Assembly: GCA_003223325.1 (NCBI GenBank)
Contig: QHYS01000065.1
Coordinates: 15,351 to 66,304, forward strand
Direction of reading: 5' to 3'
Length of the DNA: 50,954 bases
From: Acidobacteriota bacterium
Lineage (GTDB): Bacteria; Acidobacteriota; Terriglobia; Acidiferrales; UBA7541
Position numbers and translations under genes: made by a program. The notes beneath the pieces are model-generated. The model had not been told where the DNA came from and searched no databases. It was given only the letters and a program-made list of their open reading frames with translations. Below are positions 18,082 to 26,961 of this stretch, piece after piece; position 1 is the first letter of the stretch; every line of letters begins with the position of its first letter.

Positions 18082-18825
18082 TTGCGAACGACAGGATTGG
18101 CGCGAGCATTGTCAAAGCTGGGCTGCTGCTCGCGCTCGCAGGCACAGCACCTGATTCGTTCGGGCCGCGTACGATTGAATGGCACGGTAAAACGCGATCT
18201 GGAGGCGTCGGTCTGTCTTGGGCGCGACCGAATTGAAGTGGATGACAGCCTGGTTCGCCCCGAAGCGAAGGTTTATTTGATGCTAAATAAGCCGCGTGGC
18301 CTGGTCACCACGGCTTCGGACGAAAAGGGGCGCCCAACCGTCTATTCGAGCCTAGACAATGGCTTGCCCTGGGTCTCTCCGGTGGGGCGATTGGATAAGG
18401 CCAGTGAAGGAATGTTGCTATTGACGAACGATTCCCAGTGGGCCGCGCGGGTGCTGGCTCCGGAAACGCATCTTCTCAAGACCTATCACGTGCAGGTTTC
18501 CGGAGTATGGGATCTTGAACTGGCGAATGCCCTGAGGAAGGGCTTGCGCGTTTCCAACGATGATTTCCTGCGGGTAAAGGACGCGCACATACTGCGGCAG
18601 GGGAATCGCAATACCTGGCTGGCCATCGCTCTGGACGAGGGAAGAAACCGGCACATCCGTCGCATGCTTGAGCAACTCGGTATTTCAGTGCTTAGGCTCG
18701 TGCGTGTGGCGATTGGACCGCTCGCGCTGGGAGATCTGGCGAAAGGCGCATTCCGTAAGCTGACGGCGGAGGAAAAATCAGCGATAGATGCCGCCATTCG
18801 GAGTTCAGCGCCTGGCCGGGCATAA
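18082..18825 (+). CDS. Pseudouridine synthase of the RsuA/RluB/E/F family
   Basis: 247 aa. TTG start at 18082 after AAGGAGCAAAGGGAA. It converts uridine to pseudouridine in ribosomal RNA. An N-terminal S4 RNA-binding domain (about 1-60: RALSKLGCCSRSQAQHLIRSGRV) precedes the catalytic domain. The catalytic Asp is in GRLDKASEGMLLLTND; usual family members have T or S before G, and this one fits. LNKPRGLVTT and RNRHIRRMLEQLG are the other family motifs. The length agrees with RluB/RsuA. Which rRNA position it modifies cannot be told from sequence alone. Confidence 0.92.
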   Translation: MRTTGLARALSKLGCCSRSQAQHLIRSGRVRLNGTVKRDLEASVCLGRDRIEVDDSLVRPEAKVYLMLNKPRGLVTTASDEKGRPTVYSSLDNGLPWVSPVGRLDKASEGMLLLTNDSQWAARVLAPETHLLKTYHVQVSGVWDLELANALRKGLRVSNDDFLRVKDAHILRQGNRNTWLAIALDEGRNRHIRRMLEQLGISVLRLVRVAIGPLALGDLAKGAFRKLTAEEKSAIDAAIRSSAPGRA

Positions 18826-18984
18826 TCTGACCGCTGAGTTCAATCGGCGATGGCCTCATAGAAATGCCAAAAGAAGGTCCTCCCGCTGTGGTGAAAGGGG
18901 TTTAAGAAGCGGCGAGCCCTATGACGAGTTTGGCGGGACTATATCCGGCGCCGTACGGAACCGTTCAAAGCTTTAAATGCGAAA

Positions 18985-19012
18985 GCCTCCCGCAGTTCGC
19001 ACCGCGGGAGGC
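18985..19012 (-). terminator. Hairpin downstream of the phosphoesterase gene
   Basis: Perfect 9-bp inverted repeat GCCTCCCGC / GCGGGAGGC with a 10-base loop. On the minus strand it lies 58 bp after the stop of the phosphoesterase gene and is followed by TTTCGCATTT, so it could be its intrinsic terminator, though the T-run is broken. On the plus strand no T-run follows. Confidence 0.55.
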
Positions 19013-19069
19013 CCGCATTGGCACCGTTAAAGGGCCATCGCTACTTAGTTCTTACTCGCCAGGTTCACC

Positions 19070-21151
19070 TTAGAACTGAAACAGATCGAAGAGATCGGTG
19101 ATGGCGGGGCGGTTCGTGGGAACGTAGGGATTACCGGGAGCGGTCGTCGGGTTCGGGAGGTTATCCCGGCTGCGCCCGCTGATCGTTCCCAAGTGCCAGT
19201 TGCGCTCGATAAATTTGAGTAGCGAAACGTGATCCGCATAGGCGTGAGAGATATGACCAGGCTTGGTGTACGGCGAAACTACGATCAAGGGAATGCGCGT
19301 GCCGTCGCCGAAGAAGTCCAGTGGTTGCACGTATCCCGAGTCGTAATAACCGCCGCCTTCATCCTCTGTAATGAAGATCGCGGTGCTGTTCCACAAGCCC
19401 GGTTTCGACTGCACTTCTTGCACGATTTTTATCACGAATCCTTCGAACAAATCCCATTTCGAGGAAGCCGGATGGCCGTCCACCCAGCCGCTTGGTTTTA
19501 CGAATGAAACCGCCGGCAATTTGCCGTTCTCGATGTCTTTGTAGAGTTGATCGGTGTTCGTGATGTGCGCCGTGCGGATCGCGTCGTTGGTCATGATCTG
19601 CTTCTGATACTGGAATGGGTTACAAATATTGCAGTATTGATCGCTTTGCGGGCCGACTTTGCCGTAGTTGAGTTGATACTTATCGCCAAGATAGAGGTCC
19701 CACTGGTCGTTGTAGCTGTTCCAGGAGATATTGTTCTCGAGCAGTACATCTGCGATGCTCCGCTGGGTAGTGCCCGGAATCGTGAATGGCGTGTTGTTGG
19801 GGTTCGTATCGGTATAGGCGTCGCTTCCGTCGCCGAAGTAACCGGGGTTGTAATTGTTCAGCAGGTAGTAGTGGCCTGGATCGCAGTTCGGAGAGATAGG
19901 CGGATTCAGCGAGCTGAGGTAGCTCACCACAGGTCCAACTCCAGGTTGTGAAGGATCCGAGCAGTTGCTGTAGCTTCCCCCGCCAAAGACGCCCACCGAC
20001 GCGCCGTTGTTGCCGAACCCGCCGTAGCCGTCCTGGGTCCACCAGTTGTTCGTTCCGGCAACAGGATTGGGGTTTTCGATTTCGTCCACCGGGCCGCCGA
20101 ACCGAGTCATCTGGTCATGTGGAGGCACCAGGGCGTGGCTATTCTCATCGCTGAACCAGATGGCATCCCCGAAACCCAAGATGATGCTGTCCAGACCGGT
20201 GCCGCCCATGGCCGGCTGGTGATAGTTGTCGCTCATGGCATAGTTGTCGGCCAGTTCCTTTGTGTACGGCGCGTCGCCCTCGAGCACGTTGTAAAAGCCC
20301 ATAGCGGTCGCACCCTCGCCCGTCGTAACCTTACCGGGCACATAATCGGTGCTGAAGTTTGCAGGTTGCGTGTTGCCGTTCACGTTCGATCCGACCGTCA
20401 CCTCCGTCCAGGTAAAGAGATCTGCCTTGCAGCCACTGGGATTTGCCGCGGTGGCGTATGCCGCGTTGCAGTCCTCCTGCTGCCACATCTGATAGAACCG
20501 GTGCACCGGGCTATTCGCATATGAGAGATAAGGAAACGAGCCGGAATTGGTGAGCTGGAAAGGACCTGGCGGCAAAGTGGAATAGGGAGCTGAGCCGTGT
20601 ACGCCTTGGATTCGCGTGTCAGGTACCTTTCCGCTGAGTCCCGTCCCTCCGGCCAACAGTGACTCATAGTAGTCGACCGGCTGTCTGGACAGTCCATCTT
20701 CACTCGATGTGGCATCGCCCAGGTTGCACATGCCGTTGTCTGTGCACACGTTTGTCGGCCCACCATTCAGCGGTGCTGGAAGCACCGGGTAAAGCGTCTT
20801 TCCGGTGGTCGGGCTTAGCTGAAAGACCGGGCTGCCGGTGACGTTCGCGGAATATTGCTGCGCCAGCGAATAGTTCGGACCGGGTGTGCCGTCCTCATTG
20901 ATAATCCCCTTGGAAAGAAGATTTGACACGCTCTCCCCGGGCTTGGGCTTGTAAGTTGCAAAAATATGGTCGAATGAACGGTTTTCGCCCACGATGATGA
21001 TGACGTGCTTGATCGGTGTGGCCGTTCTGGGACTGTTCTCGTCGTCCGCGTGAATGTTTCCGACTGCGGGACCAAAAAGGCTGAACTGCACGATCGCGAT
21101 CAGCGCAAGAATGGAACATGCCGCTGTTAACGCCGGGTTTCTGAACTTCAT
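19070..21151 (-). CDS. Secreted phosphoesterase family protein (phospholipase C / acid phosphatase type)
   Basis: 693 aa, from an ATG at 21151 preceded by GGGAGGGCG; the frame is open to 21271 without a ribosome-binding site. A signal peptide covers about residues 1-35. The phosphoesterase (PF04185) signature HVIIIVGENRSFDHIF near residue 50 supplies a metal-binding Glu-Asn pair, and later metal-site regions are FITEDEGGGYYDSG, RIPLIVVSPYTKPGHISHAYADHVSLLKFIERNW. The middle is rich in Gly, Asn, Pro and Tyr. Members cleave phospholipids or phosphate monoesters outside the cytoplasm. It stands alone, with a hairpin downstream. Confidence 0.88.
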   Translation of the reverse strand: MKFRNPALTAACSILALIAIVQFSLFGPAVGNIHADDENSPRTATPIKHVIIIVGENRSFDHIFATYKPKPGESVSNLLSKGIINEDGTPGPNYSLAQQYSANVTGSPVFQLSPTTGKTLYPVLPAPLNGGPTNVCTDNGMCNLGDATSSEDGLSRQPVDYYESLLAGGTGLSGKVPDTRIQGVHGSAPYSTLPPGPFQLTNSGSFPYLSYANSPVHRFYQMWQQEDCNAAYATAANPSGCKADLFTWTEVTVGSNVNGNTQPANFSTDYVPGKVTTGEGATAMGFYNVLEGDAPYTKELADNYAMSDNYHQPAMGGTGLDSIILGFGDAIWFSDENSHALVPPHDQMTRFGGPVDEIENPNPVAGTNNWWTQDGYGGFGNNGASVGVFGGGSYSNCSDPSQPGVGPVVSYLSSLNPPISPNCDPGHYYLLNNYNPGYFGDGSDAYTDTNPNNTPFTIPGTTQRSIADVLLENNISWNSYNDQWDLYLGDKYQLNYGKVGPQSDQYCNICNPFQYQKQIMTNDAIRTAHITNTDQLYKDIENGKLPAVSFVKPSGWVDGHPASSKWDLFEGFVIKIVQEVQSKPGLWNSTAIFITEDEGGGYYDSGYVQPLDFFGDGTRIPLIVVSPYTKPGHISHAYADHVSLLKFIERNWHLGTISGRSRDNLPNPTTAPGNPYVPTNRPAITDLFDLFQF

Positions 21152-21372
21152 CGTTTCGCCCTCCCTGCTATGCAGAAAATGTTCAACTGAACTGGGCGAG
21201 GGCGACCCTACGCCGCCAAGATTACTCTCACGTTTGTTGTGGGTAAATTTCACAAGACATTCCTTTGCCACAGAGGCATCCCGTCACCGCCGCGAATGGC
21301 CGCGATAAGGACATTGCGCCGCGTTCAAATTGCTGCTAAAAACGTCCCTACGCAGATCGAGGAGGAAACAGA

Positions 21373-21942
21373 ATGACGAAACGGATGTGCTCTCTCATGG
21401 TAATAACGCTGTTGGTTTTGGCGGGTGCGGCCAGTGCGGCAGCACAACAACAAGCCCCGCCGCCTTCCAAATTTAAGCTGATAAGTTCTGCGTTCAGCGA
21501 TGGCGGCCAAATCCCGACTCAGTTTTCATGCGCGGACCCTAACGGCGCATCGCCGGCGCTGAGTTGGAGCAATGCGCCCGCCGGGGCGATCAGCTTCGCC
21601 CTGGTCATGCACGATACGGATGCGGCTCCGCAGAAAGGGACGATGGATGTCACTCACTGGATTCTGTGGAATCTGCCGGCTAGCTCGACATCGCTGACCG
21701 CGACCGTGAAGCCAGACTCCTCGCCCGACGGTATCGCCCAGGGCAAGAACATCCGTGGCGTGAACGGTTATCAGCCGCCGTGCCCGCCTCCTGGCGCGAC
21801 TCCACACCATTACACTTTCGAACTCTATGCGCTGGATACGAAGGTCGATCTGCCAGCAGGATCAACGCGCGCTGATCTTCTAAAGGCGATGGATGGCCAC
21901 GTTATCGGAAAAGCTACGACGGTAGGTCTTTACGGCCGCTAA
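21373..21942 (+). CDS. YbhB/YbcL family (PEBP) protein, exported
   Basis: 189-aa phosphatidylethanolamine-binding-protein-like fold (Raf kinase inhibitor-like). The start follows GAGGAGGAAACAG. A signal peptide covers about 1-26 (ending SAAAQQQ). The ligand-pocket motifs are visible: PALSWSNAPAGAISFALVMHDTD, THWILWNLPASS, GVNGYQPPCPPPGATPHHYTFELYAL. Bacterial members bind small anions; the biological role is unclear. Divergently placed from the phosphoesterase gene, with about 220 bp between. Confidence 0.9.
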   Translation: MTKRMCSLMVITLLVLAGAASAAAQQQAPPPSKFKLISSAFSDGGQIPTQFSCADPNGASPALSWSNAPAGAISFALVMHDTDAAPQKGTMDVTHWILWNLPASSTSLTATVKPDSSPDGIAQGKNIRGVNGYQPPCPPPGATPHHYTFELYALDTKVDLPAGSTRADLLKAMDGHVIGKATTVGLYGR

Positions 21943-21975
21943 ACGTTAATCAAATCGAGAAGCTGCGTTTCAATC

Positions 21976-22036
21976 GTCATTCTGAGCGAAGCCAGGAAGA
22001 ATCTCTCCGGAAAGCGGCTTCGCTCCTCAGAATGAC
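21976..22036. repeat. Dispersed hairpin repeat, copy 1
   Basis: GTCATTCTGAG (21976-21986) pairs perfectly with CTCAGAATGAC (22026-22036), and inside it CGAAGCC pairs with GGCTTCG with a small 3-base bulge. The loop contains GGAAGAATCTC. It lies in the 145-bp gap between two convergent genes, where it could act as a bidirectional terminator. A related copy is at 40310-40389. The GTCATTCTGAGCGAAG word is, to my knowledge, abundant between genes in Acidobacteriota genomes. Confidence 0.8.
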
Positions 22037-22087
22037 AGGCGCGTGACGGCAATCCTCTGGAGTCAGCCTGCCTTCAAAGTTGTGCGG

Positions 22088-22930
22088 CTACTTGCCCGCC
22101 TGCTTCCTCGCTCCGGGGTCCGCAATCAGCTTCAAATAATCCAGCTCTTGCGAGCCGATGCAGATTTGTTCCTCGAAATCCTGTTTCGGTATCCACTTGA
22201 AATGTGCCGTGGTGATGTCAAAGGGCTTGGTGTAGGTCTTCGGATCGTCGATGTGAACGGTGACTTCCAAGTCGTTGTGGTCCACCCGCTTGTAAGTTTC
22301 CGTCACATGGATGCCCACGCTATGCGGATGGCCGGCGTTATCTAGCCACGTGTTTTCGTCGCTCCCGGTCGTCTCGACGATAAATGTGTAATCGTCCTGC
22401 CACTGACCCACGGAATATCCCCAATACCGCGGATCGGGCGCGTCTTTCTCCGTCCCACCGACGTTCGCGGGCAGCGGCCGCCCGTCGGTGAAGATTTCCC
22501 GCCAGGTCTTGTCGTACTGCCACATCTGTATCACTCTGTCTGGCATTGTCGCGAACGCAATCCCCCTGGTCATAAAGACTATTGCCCGCGGGAACCCTAG
22601 CGGATCACACGTGTTGTCCGGGTCGTTCGAATCCGCGACGGCATACTCCGAATTGTTCTTGTGTGTACGGAAGACCTGCTCGCCCCACGGCGTCATCGGC
22701 GGAATCTGATTGATCTTCTGCCCGACGCTCGATCCCCAAAAGCCGGTCAGGTCGTGTTTGGGCGCTGCGCCACCCGTACCTTCGTTGGCTAATTTGTCCA
22801 GTATACTGGCGCTGCCTTCTCGCAGGGGCGGGGGTGGCTCAGCCTGCTGCTTATTCTGTGCCGCGGCACAGGACGCAAAAAGAAATACTCCCGCCAGGCC
22901 CACGATTGTTTTCTTAGAAAGATTCCGCAT
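22088..22930 (-). CDS. Exported protein of unknown function (lipocalin-like beta-rich)
   Basis: 280 aa. Signal peptide 1-24 (LAGVFLFASCAAAQ). Mature sequence: a proline-rich start, LTGFWGSS, TPWGEQVFRTHKN, DPDNTCDPLGFPRAIVF, MPDRVIQMWQYDKTWREIFTDGRPLP and DDYTFIVETTG. This pattern (a DLTG.W start and a CDP.G.PR motif) marks a family of secreted proteins frequent in Acidobacteriota, usually beside DUF6152 genes, as here: the DUF6152 gene lies 69 bp upstream on the same strand. No catalytic residues are recognisable, and I do not assign a function. Confidence 0.75.
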   Translation of the reverse strand: MRNLSKKTIVGLAGVFLFASCAAAQNKQQAEPPPPLREGSASILDKLANEGTGGAAPKHDLTGFWGSSVGQKINQIPPMTPWGEQVFRTHKNNSEYAVADSNDPDNTCDPLGFPRAIVFMTRGIAFATMPDRVIQMWQYDKTWREIFTDGRPLPANVGGTEKDAPDPRYWGYSVGQWQDDYTFIVETTGSDENTWLDNAGHPHSVGIHVTETYKRVDHNDLEVTVHIDDPKTYTKPFDITTAHFKWIPKQDFEEQICIGSQELDYLKLIADPGARKQAGK

Positions 22931-22999
22931 TCACTTTACCTCTTGCAGAATGAACAAATTCTGATCCAGCACCCACGCGCAGCCCACCCTCATATCGCC

Positions 23000-23431
23000 C
23001 TAATATCTATTGATATCCCCTTGATCCTCTCGGTCGCTGTCTTTTAAGGTCCGGCCATCGTCCAGTACGATCTTCTCGAGACGTCCGGCGGTACCCTCGA
23101 ATTTCGATGGCCAGAGGTAAACCGTAATCGCGTCCCCCGGTCTCAACGAGTACTTATTCCAGCCCAGCAGGCGAATCGCACCGGCGCTGCCGGCCTCCGC
23201 CGCCCAATGTACGACATTGCCCTTCTCATCTTTTGCGTCGAACAAAACCAGGGTGTGGGGATTCTGCCACATGATTTTCGTCACCCTAACGTCCTTCAAG
23301 ACGATGGCTTTTTTCATATACATTGCGCTTCCGTGATGCGCGAGTGCGGAATTGCAAATCGTCAGTAGAACGACACCCACAATCACATAGTTTCGCCGCT
23401 TACCTTGCACCGGAGATTTTCCAGAACTCAT
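23000..23431 (-). CDS. DUF6152 family exported protein
   Basis: 143 aa. The signal peptide (about 10-32) ends at NSALAHH, and mature HHGSAMY is the family's hallmark start. KIMWQNPHTLVLFDAKDEKG, AEAGSAGAIRLLGW, LRPGDAITVYLWPSK and the final VLDDGRTLKDSD are conserved in DUF6152 proteins, which look like small periplasmic OB-like beta-barrels. The two histidines at the mature N-terminus could bind metal; that is speculation. It shares an orientation and probable transcript with the unknown protein at 22088-22930. Confidence 0.82.
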   Translation of the reverse strand: MSSGKSPVQGKRRNYVIVGVVLLTICNSALAHHGSAMYMKKAIVLKDVRVTKIMWQNPHTLVLFDAKDEKGNVVHWAAEAGSAGAIRLLGWNKYSLRPGDAITVYLWPSKFEGTAGRLEKIVLDDGRTLKDSDREDQGDINRY

Positions 23432-23524
23432 TCAGCCCCGAGAATATGCGGAGCGCCTCGGCGTGTCAATCGCACCTGTTTCGTCGAAAGCCCAGTAGAA
23501 GTGTCCTTCGTCCGCGGAGATGAC

Positions 23525-24697
23525 ATGCCTGGTTTCCCGGGTGTCGACTTTCTCGAAGTCGATTCTTTACTGAATGACGACGAGCGGCTCGTGCGCCAGA
23601 CGACGCGCGAATTTGTTGATCGGGAAGTCCTGCCGATGATTGAGAAGCACAATCGCGAGGCCACTTTTCCTATGCACTTGGTTCCGCAGATGGCTGAGCT
23701 GGGATTCTTCTGTGCCAATCTTAGCGGCTATGGCTGCGCCGGAATGTCCAACGTCGCCTACGGCCAGGTCATGCAGGAGCTCGAACGCGGTGATTCAGGC
23801 CTGCGCAGCTTTGTGTCCGTGCAAAGTGCGCTGGTGATGTATCCCATCCACGCCTTCGGTTCTTCCGAGCAGAAGGAAAAATGGCTGTCCGCCCTGCGCA
23901 GCGTGAAAGTCATTGGCTGCTTCGGCTTGAGCGAGCCACAATTCGGTTCCAATCCGGCGGGAATGCTTACGCGTGCCGTGCGCCGGGGCCGCGGCTACGT
24001 GCTCAACGGCGAAAAAATGTGGATCACTAATGGCTCCTTGGCCGACGTGGCCCTGGTTTGGGCCAAAACCGAAGACGGTCGCATTCGCGGCTTTCTCGTC
24101 GAGAAGGGCACGCCCGGATTCAAGTCCTGGGACGTGCACGGCAAATTATCACTGCGCGCCTCGATCACGTCCGGCCTGTCTTTCAACGATTGCGAAATCC
24201 CCGCCGAAAACCTGCTGCCCGGCGTCGAAGGCTTGCGCGGCCCGCTCTCCTGCCTCACGCAAGCGCGTTATGGAATCGGCTGGGGCGCCATCGGCGCCGC
24301 CATGGCCTGTTACCAGACGGCGCTCGAATACGCCAAGACGCGCCGCCAGTTTGAAAATAAGCCCATCGCCGCCCACCAACTCGTACAGGATAAGCTCGTG
24401 TGGATGATCACGGAAATCAGCAAGGCGCAATTGATGGCCCTGCAGGTCGGCCGGCTCAAAGACGAAGACCGCGCCACGCCCGAGCACGTCTCCATGCTGA
24501 AGATGAATAACGTCTGGATGGCCCTCGAGACCGCGCGTAAGGCCCGCGATATTCTCGGCGCCAATGGCATCGTCGACGACTACTGCGTCATGCGCCACAT
24601 GAACAACCTCGAATCCGTCTCCACTTATGAGGGCACACACGACATTCATCGCCTCGTGATCGGAGAGCGCATCACCGGCCTCTCTGCCTTCGTCTAG
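23525..24697 (+). CDS. gcdH: Glutaryl-CoA dehydrogenase-like acyl-CoA dehydrogenase
   Basis: 390 aa from an ATG at 23525; the frame is open to 23405 without a site. It oxidises and probably decarboxylates glutaryl-CoA to crotonyl-CoA in lysine and aromatic catabolism, using FAD. Motifs: FGLSEPQFGSNPAGMLTRA, YVLNGEKMWITNGSLADV, SLRASITSGLSFNDCEIP, YAKTRRQF, and the catalytic TYEGTHDIH with Glu369. The STYEGTHDIH...IGERITG end is particularly like glutaryl-CoA dehydrogenases. No electron-transfer flavoprotein gene is nearby. It lies 76 bp ahead of the glpX-like gene. Confidence 0.87.
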   Translation: MPGFPGVDFLEVDSLLNDDERLVRQTTREFVDREVLPMIEKHNREATFPMHLVPQMAELGFFCANLSGYGCAGMSNVAYGQVMQELERGDSGLRSFVSVQSALVMYPIHAFGSSEQKEKWLSALRSVKVIGCFGLSEPQFGSNPAGMLTRAVRRGRGYVLNGEKMWITNGSLADVALVWAKTEDGRIRGFLVEKGTPGFKSWDVHGKLSLRASITSGLSFNDCEIPAENLLPGVEGLRGPLSCLTQARYGIGWGAIGAAMACYQTALEYAKTRRQFENKPIAAHQLVQDKLVWMITEISKAQLMALQVGRLKDEDRATPEHVSMLKMNNVWMALETARKARDILGANGIVDDYCVMRHMNNLESVSTYEGTHDIHRLVIGERITGLSAFV

Positions 24698-24773
24698 GAA
24701 ACGTGCTTTGCCATCCGCTTCGAGTTGATTATCATTAGGCCCCTTGGTCGTGGCCAATTCAACAAGAGGAGCG

Positions 24774-25760
24774 ATGCAAATTCAGCTCAGCTTGGAACTG
24801 CTGCGCGTGGTCGAGCAGGCGGCCATCGCCTCCGCGCGCACCATGGGTACCGGCGATCGTCATAAGGCCGATCAGGCCGCCACCGAAGCTATGCGTCAGG
24901 TGATGGATCACGTTCCGATGGACGGCACCGTCGTCATCGGTGAAGGCGAACGTGATGAAGCGCCCATGCTTTTCATTGGCGAGAGAGTCGGCGCCGCCGT
25001 GCACAATCAGAACTACCATTATCCCGCCGTCGATATCGCTGTTGATCCCCTCGAAGGCACCAACCTTTGTGCCACCGGCGCCCCCAACGCCATCACCGTC
25101 CTGGCTGCCAGCGAAAAAGGCGGCCTGCTTCACGCGCCCGACCTATATATGGAAAAAATCGTGGTCGGCCCGAGTTGCAAGGGCGCGATCGACCTTGACG
25201 CGCCCGTGATCGACAATATCCGCGCCATCGCTCGGCGTCTCAACCGCGACAAAGAAGATCTTGTCGTCATCGTTCTCGACCGCCCCCGCCACCAAAAGCT
25301 CATCGAAGATATTCGCGCCGCCGGCGCGCGCATCCGCCTGATCAGCGACGGCGATCTTTCCGCCGGCATCTCCGCGGCCGTCGTCGGCGCCGGCGTTCAT
25401 GCTGTCATGGGCACAGGCGGCGCCCCCGAAGGCGTGCTCACCGCCGCGGCGCTGCGTTGCCTCAATGGCGAGATGCTGGCGCGCCTGGTGGTCAGCAAGG
25501 CCGAACATCAGGAACGCCTGGCCAAAATGGGCATCACTGACCCCAAGCGCATTTACGAAACCGAAGATCTCGCTCCCGGCCGTCAGATCATCTTCGCCTG
25601 CACCGGCGTCACTGACGGTAATATCCTGCGGGGCGTGCGCTTCTTCGGCGACGGTACCCGCACGCATTCGCTGGTCATGAACCTCGAAGAGCGCCAGGTG
25701 CGCTTCATCGATTCTGTGCACCTCGAGAAGCGCCCGGACGTCAAAGTCCGCTTCGCCTGA
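24774..25760 (+). CDS. glpX: Fructose-1,6-bisphosphatase class II
   Basis: 328 aa. ATG at 24774 with AGAGGAG very close upstream. It removes the 1-phosphate from fructose 1,6-bisphosphate in gluconeogenesis; some homologues also act on sedoheptulose bisphosphate. Metal and substrate motifs: [11 protein letters not shown] near residue 58, [43 protein letters not shown] and the C-terminal [16 protein letters not shown]. The length is that of the GlpX family. No glycerol genes are linked, so a housekeeping role is likely. Confidence 0.95.
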   Translation: MQIQLSLELLRVVEQAAIASARTMGTGDRHKADQAATEAMRQVMDHVPMDGTVVIGEGERDEAPMLFIGERVGAAVHNQNYHYPAVDIAVDPLEGTNLCATGAPNAITVLAASEKGGLLHAPDLYMEKIVVGPSCKGAIDLDAPVIDNIRAIARRLNRDKEDLVVIVLDRPRHQKLIEDIRAAGARIRLISDGDLSAGISAAVVGAGVHAVMGTGGAPEGVLTAAALRCLNGEMLARLVVSKAEHQERLAKMGITDPKRIYETEDLAPGRQIIFACTGVTDGNILRGVRFFGDGTRTHSLVMNLEERQVRFIDSVHLEKRPDVKVRFA

Positions 25761-25859
25761 CCATCCGCGTGTGGTTGAGGTAGGGGGGCGGCTTCACCTC
25801 GGGTTCCAGAGGTCGGTGGACTCCGCTGGACTGCTGAAATCGGACCGGGATACAACGGC

Positions 25860-25908
25860 AAAAAAAAACAGTGCGCCGGTTTCGTCGTGATACGGAACCG
25901 GCGCACTG
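25860..25908 (-). terminator. Strong intrinsic terminator of the XRE regulator gene
   Basis: A perfect 13-bp stem, CAGTGCGCCGGTT / AACCGGCGCACTG (25869-25881 and 25896-25908), with a 14-base loop. It is followed on the minus strand by nine T (A-run at 25860-25868). It lies 63 bp past the stop of the XRE gene. The same stem could weakly stop glpX transcription from the other side, but no T-run follows there. Confidence 0.92.
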
Positions 25909-25971
25909 TTGAATTCGGTGTCGGAGCGGAACTACGATGCAGCGCCGACTTTTAGGCCGGCGTCGTCAGCA

Positions 25972-26574
25972 CTAGCGGCGGCCCATCACCGCCGGCTGCG
26001 GACGGCGAGCCAGCACCAGTGGCTTCGGCGCCACCGGCGGCATCGTGCGCATCTGGCCGCTCGTGGAGACGTGGTCGCTGATGGCCTGCAGCCTCTTCAG
26101 GATGCCCTGCCACTGCTCCCAGTCGAGCTGGCGCAAGAAGGGCCGCAGTCCCTGAATGAAAGGGTCTTCGAGCAGCGCCTCGCCATTCGATTCCGGGATA
26201 AAGAAGCGGTTAAGTCCCACGCCTAGGGCTTCAGAGATCTTCTCAAGCGTTCCCAGACTGGGGGTCATCTGCCCGCTTTCGATGCGGGAAAGATACGACC
26301 GCGAGACCCGCGACCTTGCCTGAAGCTGGCTCTGCGTCATCCCGCGCGATTCCCGCAACTGGCGAATGCGATGACCGATGTTTTCCACCGTTTCGCGGTT
26401 CGGCCACTTCTCAAAAAGTTGGCGGTTATCGCCGGGGAGTTCTTGTGTCACCGGGGGTGGAATCAGAAATTCCACCTTCGGCGGCAGCAGGCGCAGGCAG
26501 CGGCGGCAATTTCCGGAGTTCGTGCGGTATTGAACCAGACCGCAGCTCTTACAGCGAATCACCTCACGATCCAT
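25972..26574 (-). CDS. XRE-family regulator with N-terminal zinc ribbon
   Basis: 200 aa from the ATG at 26574, which has AAGGA upstream. A GTG at 26622, with GAGGAG 6 bases before it, would add 16 residues and is a fair alternative. Residues 8-26 form a rubredoxin-like zinc knuckle (CKSC ... CRRC). A Cro/C1-type helix-turn-helix spans 67-122 (IGHRIRQLRESRGMTQSQLQ, RVSRSYLSRIESGQMTPS). The C-terminal part is alpha-helical without a sensor domain I recognise, ending in a proline-rich tail. It is probably cytoplasmic and DNA-binding; targets are unknown, and autoregulation is plausible given palindromes in its promoter region. Confidence 0.88.
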   Translation of the reverse strand: MDREVIRCKSCGLVQYRTNSGNCRRCLRLLPPKVEFLIPPPVTQELPGDNRQLFEKWPNRETVENIGHRIRQLRESRGMTQSQLQARSRVSRSYLSRIESGQMTPSLGTLEKISEALGVGLNRFFIPESNGEALLEDPFIQGLRPFLRQLDWEQWQGILKRLQAISDHVSTSGQMRTMPPVAPKPLVLARRPQPAVMGRR

Positions 26575-26961
26575 ATCTAGTTCCTTGTTCTCATTGTTGC
26601 CGTTGCTGTTTTTGTCCGACACCAGCAGCTCCTCATTTGCGTGATTTCCGGCATGCGGATTAGGAGGACGTGAAGCGTCTTCAAGGGAAGGCAGAAGCTG
26701 GCGCGTCACGAATATTGCGGGTGTGGCCTACCTGTTGTCAAGTATTTTCTGTACTCTTTCCTAAGTAAAACTACCGTTGACCCTTAGAAAACTGCGGTTT
26801 TCTCCGGTTTTTCGCCCGTTAACGCCGCAGACCGTGACTCGACGATTGTGCGGGAAGACCGGTTCGGCTATGCTACGCTCTCGAATAGCGGTGCTTTTTC
26901 ACGAGCGTCCGGAAATACCCGGCACGAACCCAATTTTGCAGCGATACAGGGGTGCAAGGTC
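26575..26961. promoter_or_regulatory. Divergent regulatory region upstream of the XRE gene
   Basis: 387 bp without a well-supported gene, holding the promoters of the XRE gene (leftward) and the unknown gene at 26962 (rightward). A perfect 7-bp palindrome AGAAAAC-TGCG-GTTTTCT sits at 26786-26803, and AGTA..TACT flanks TTTTCTG in the AT-rich stretch near 26740-26760. Both are candidate operators. The AT content around 26735-26800 is clearly higher than in the neighbours. Confidence 0.4.
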
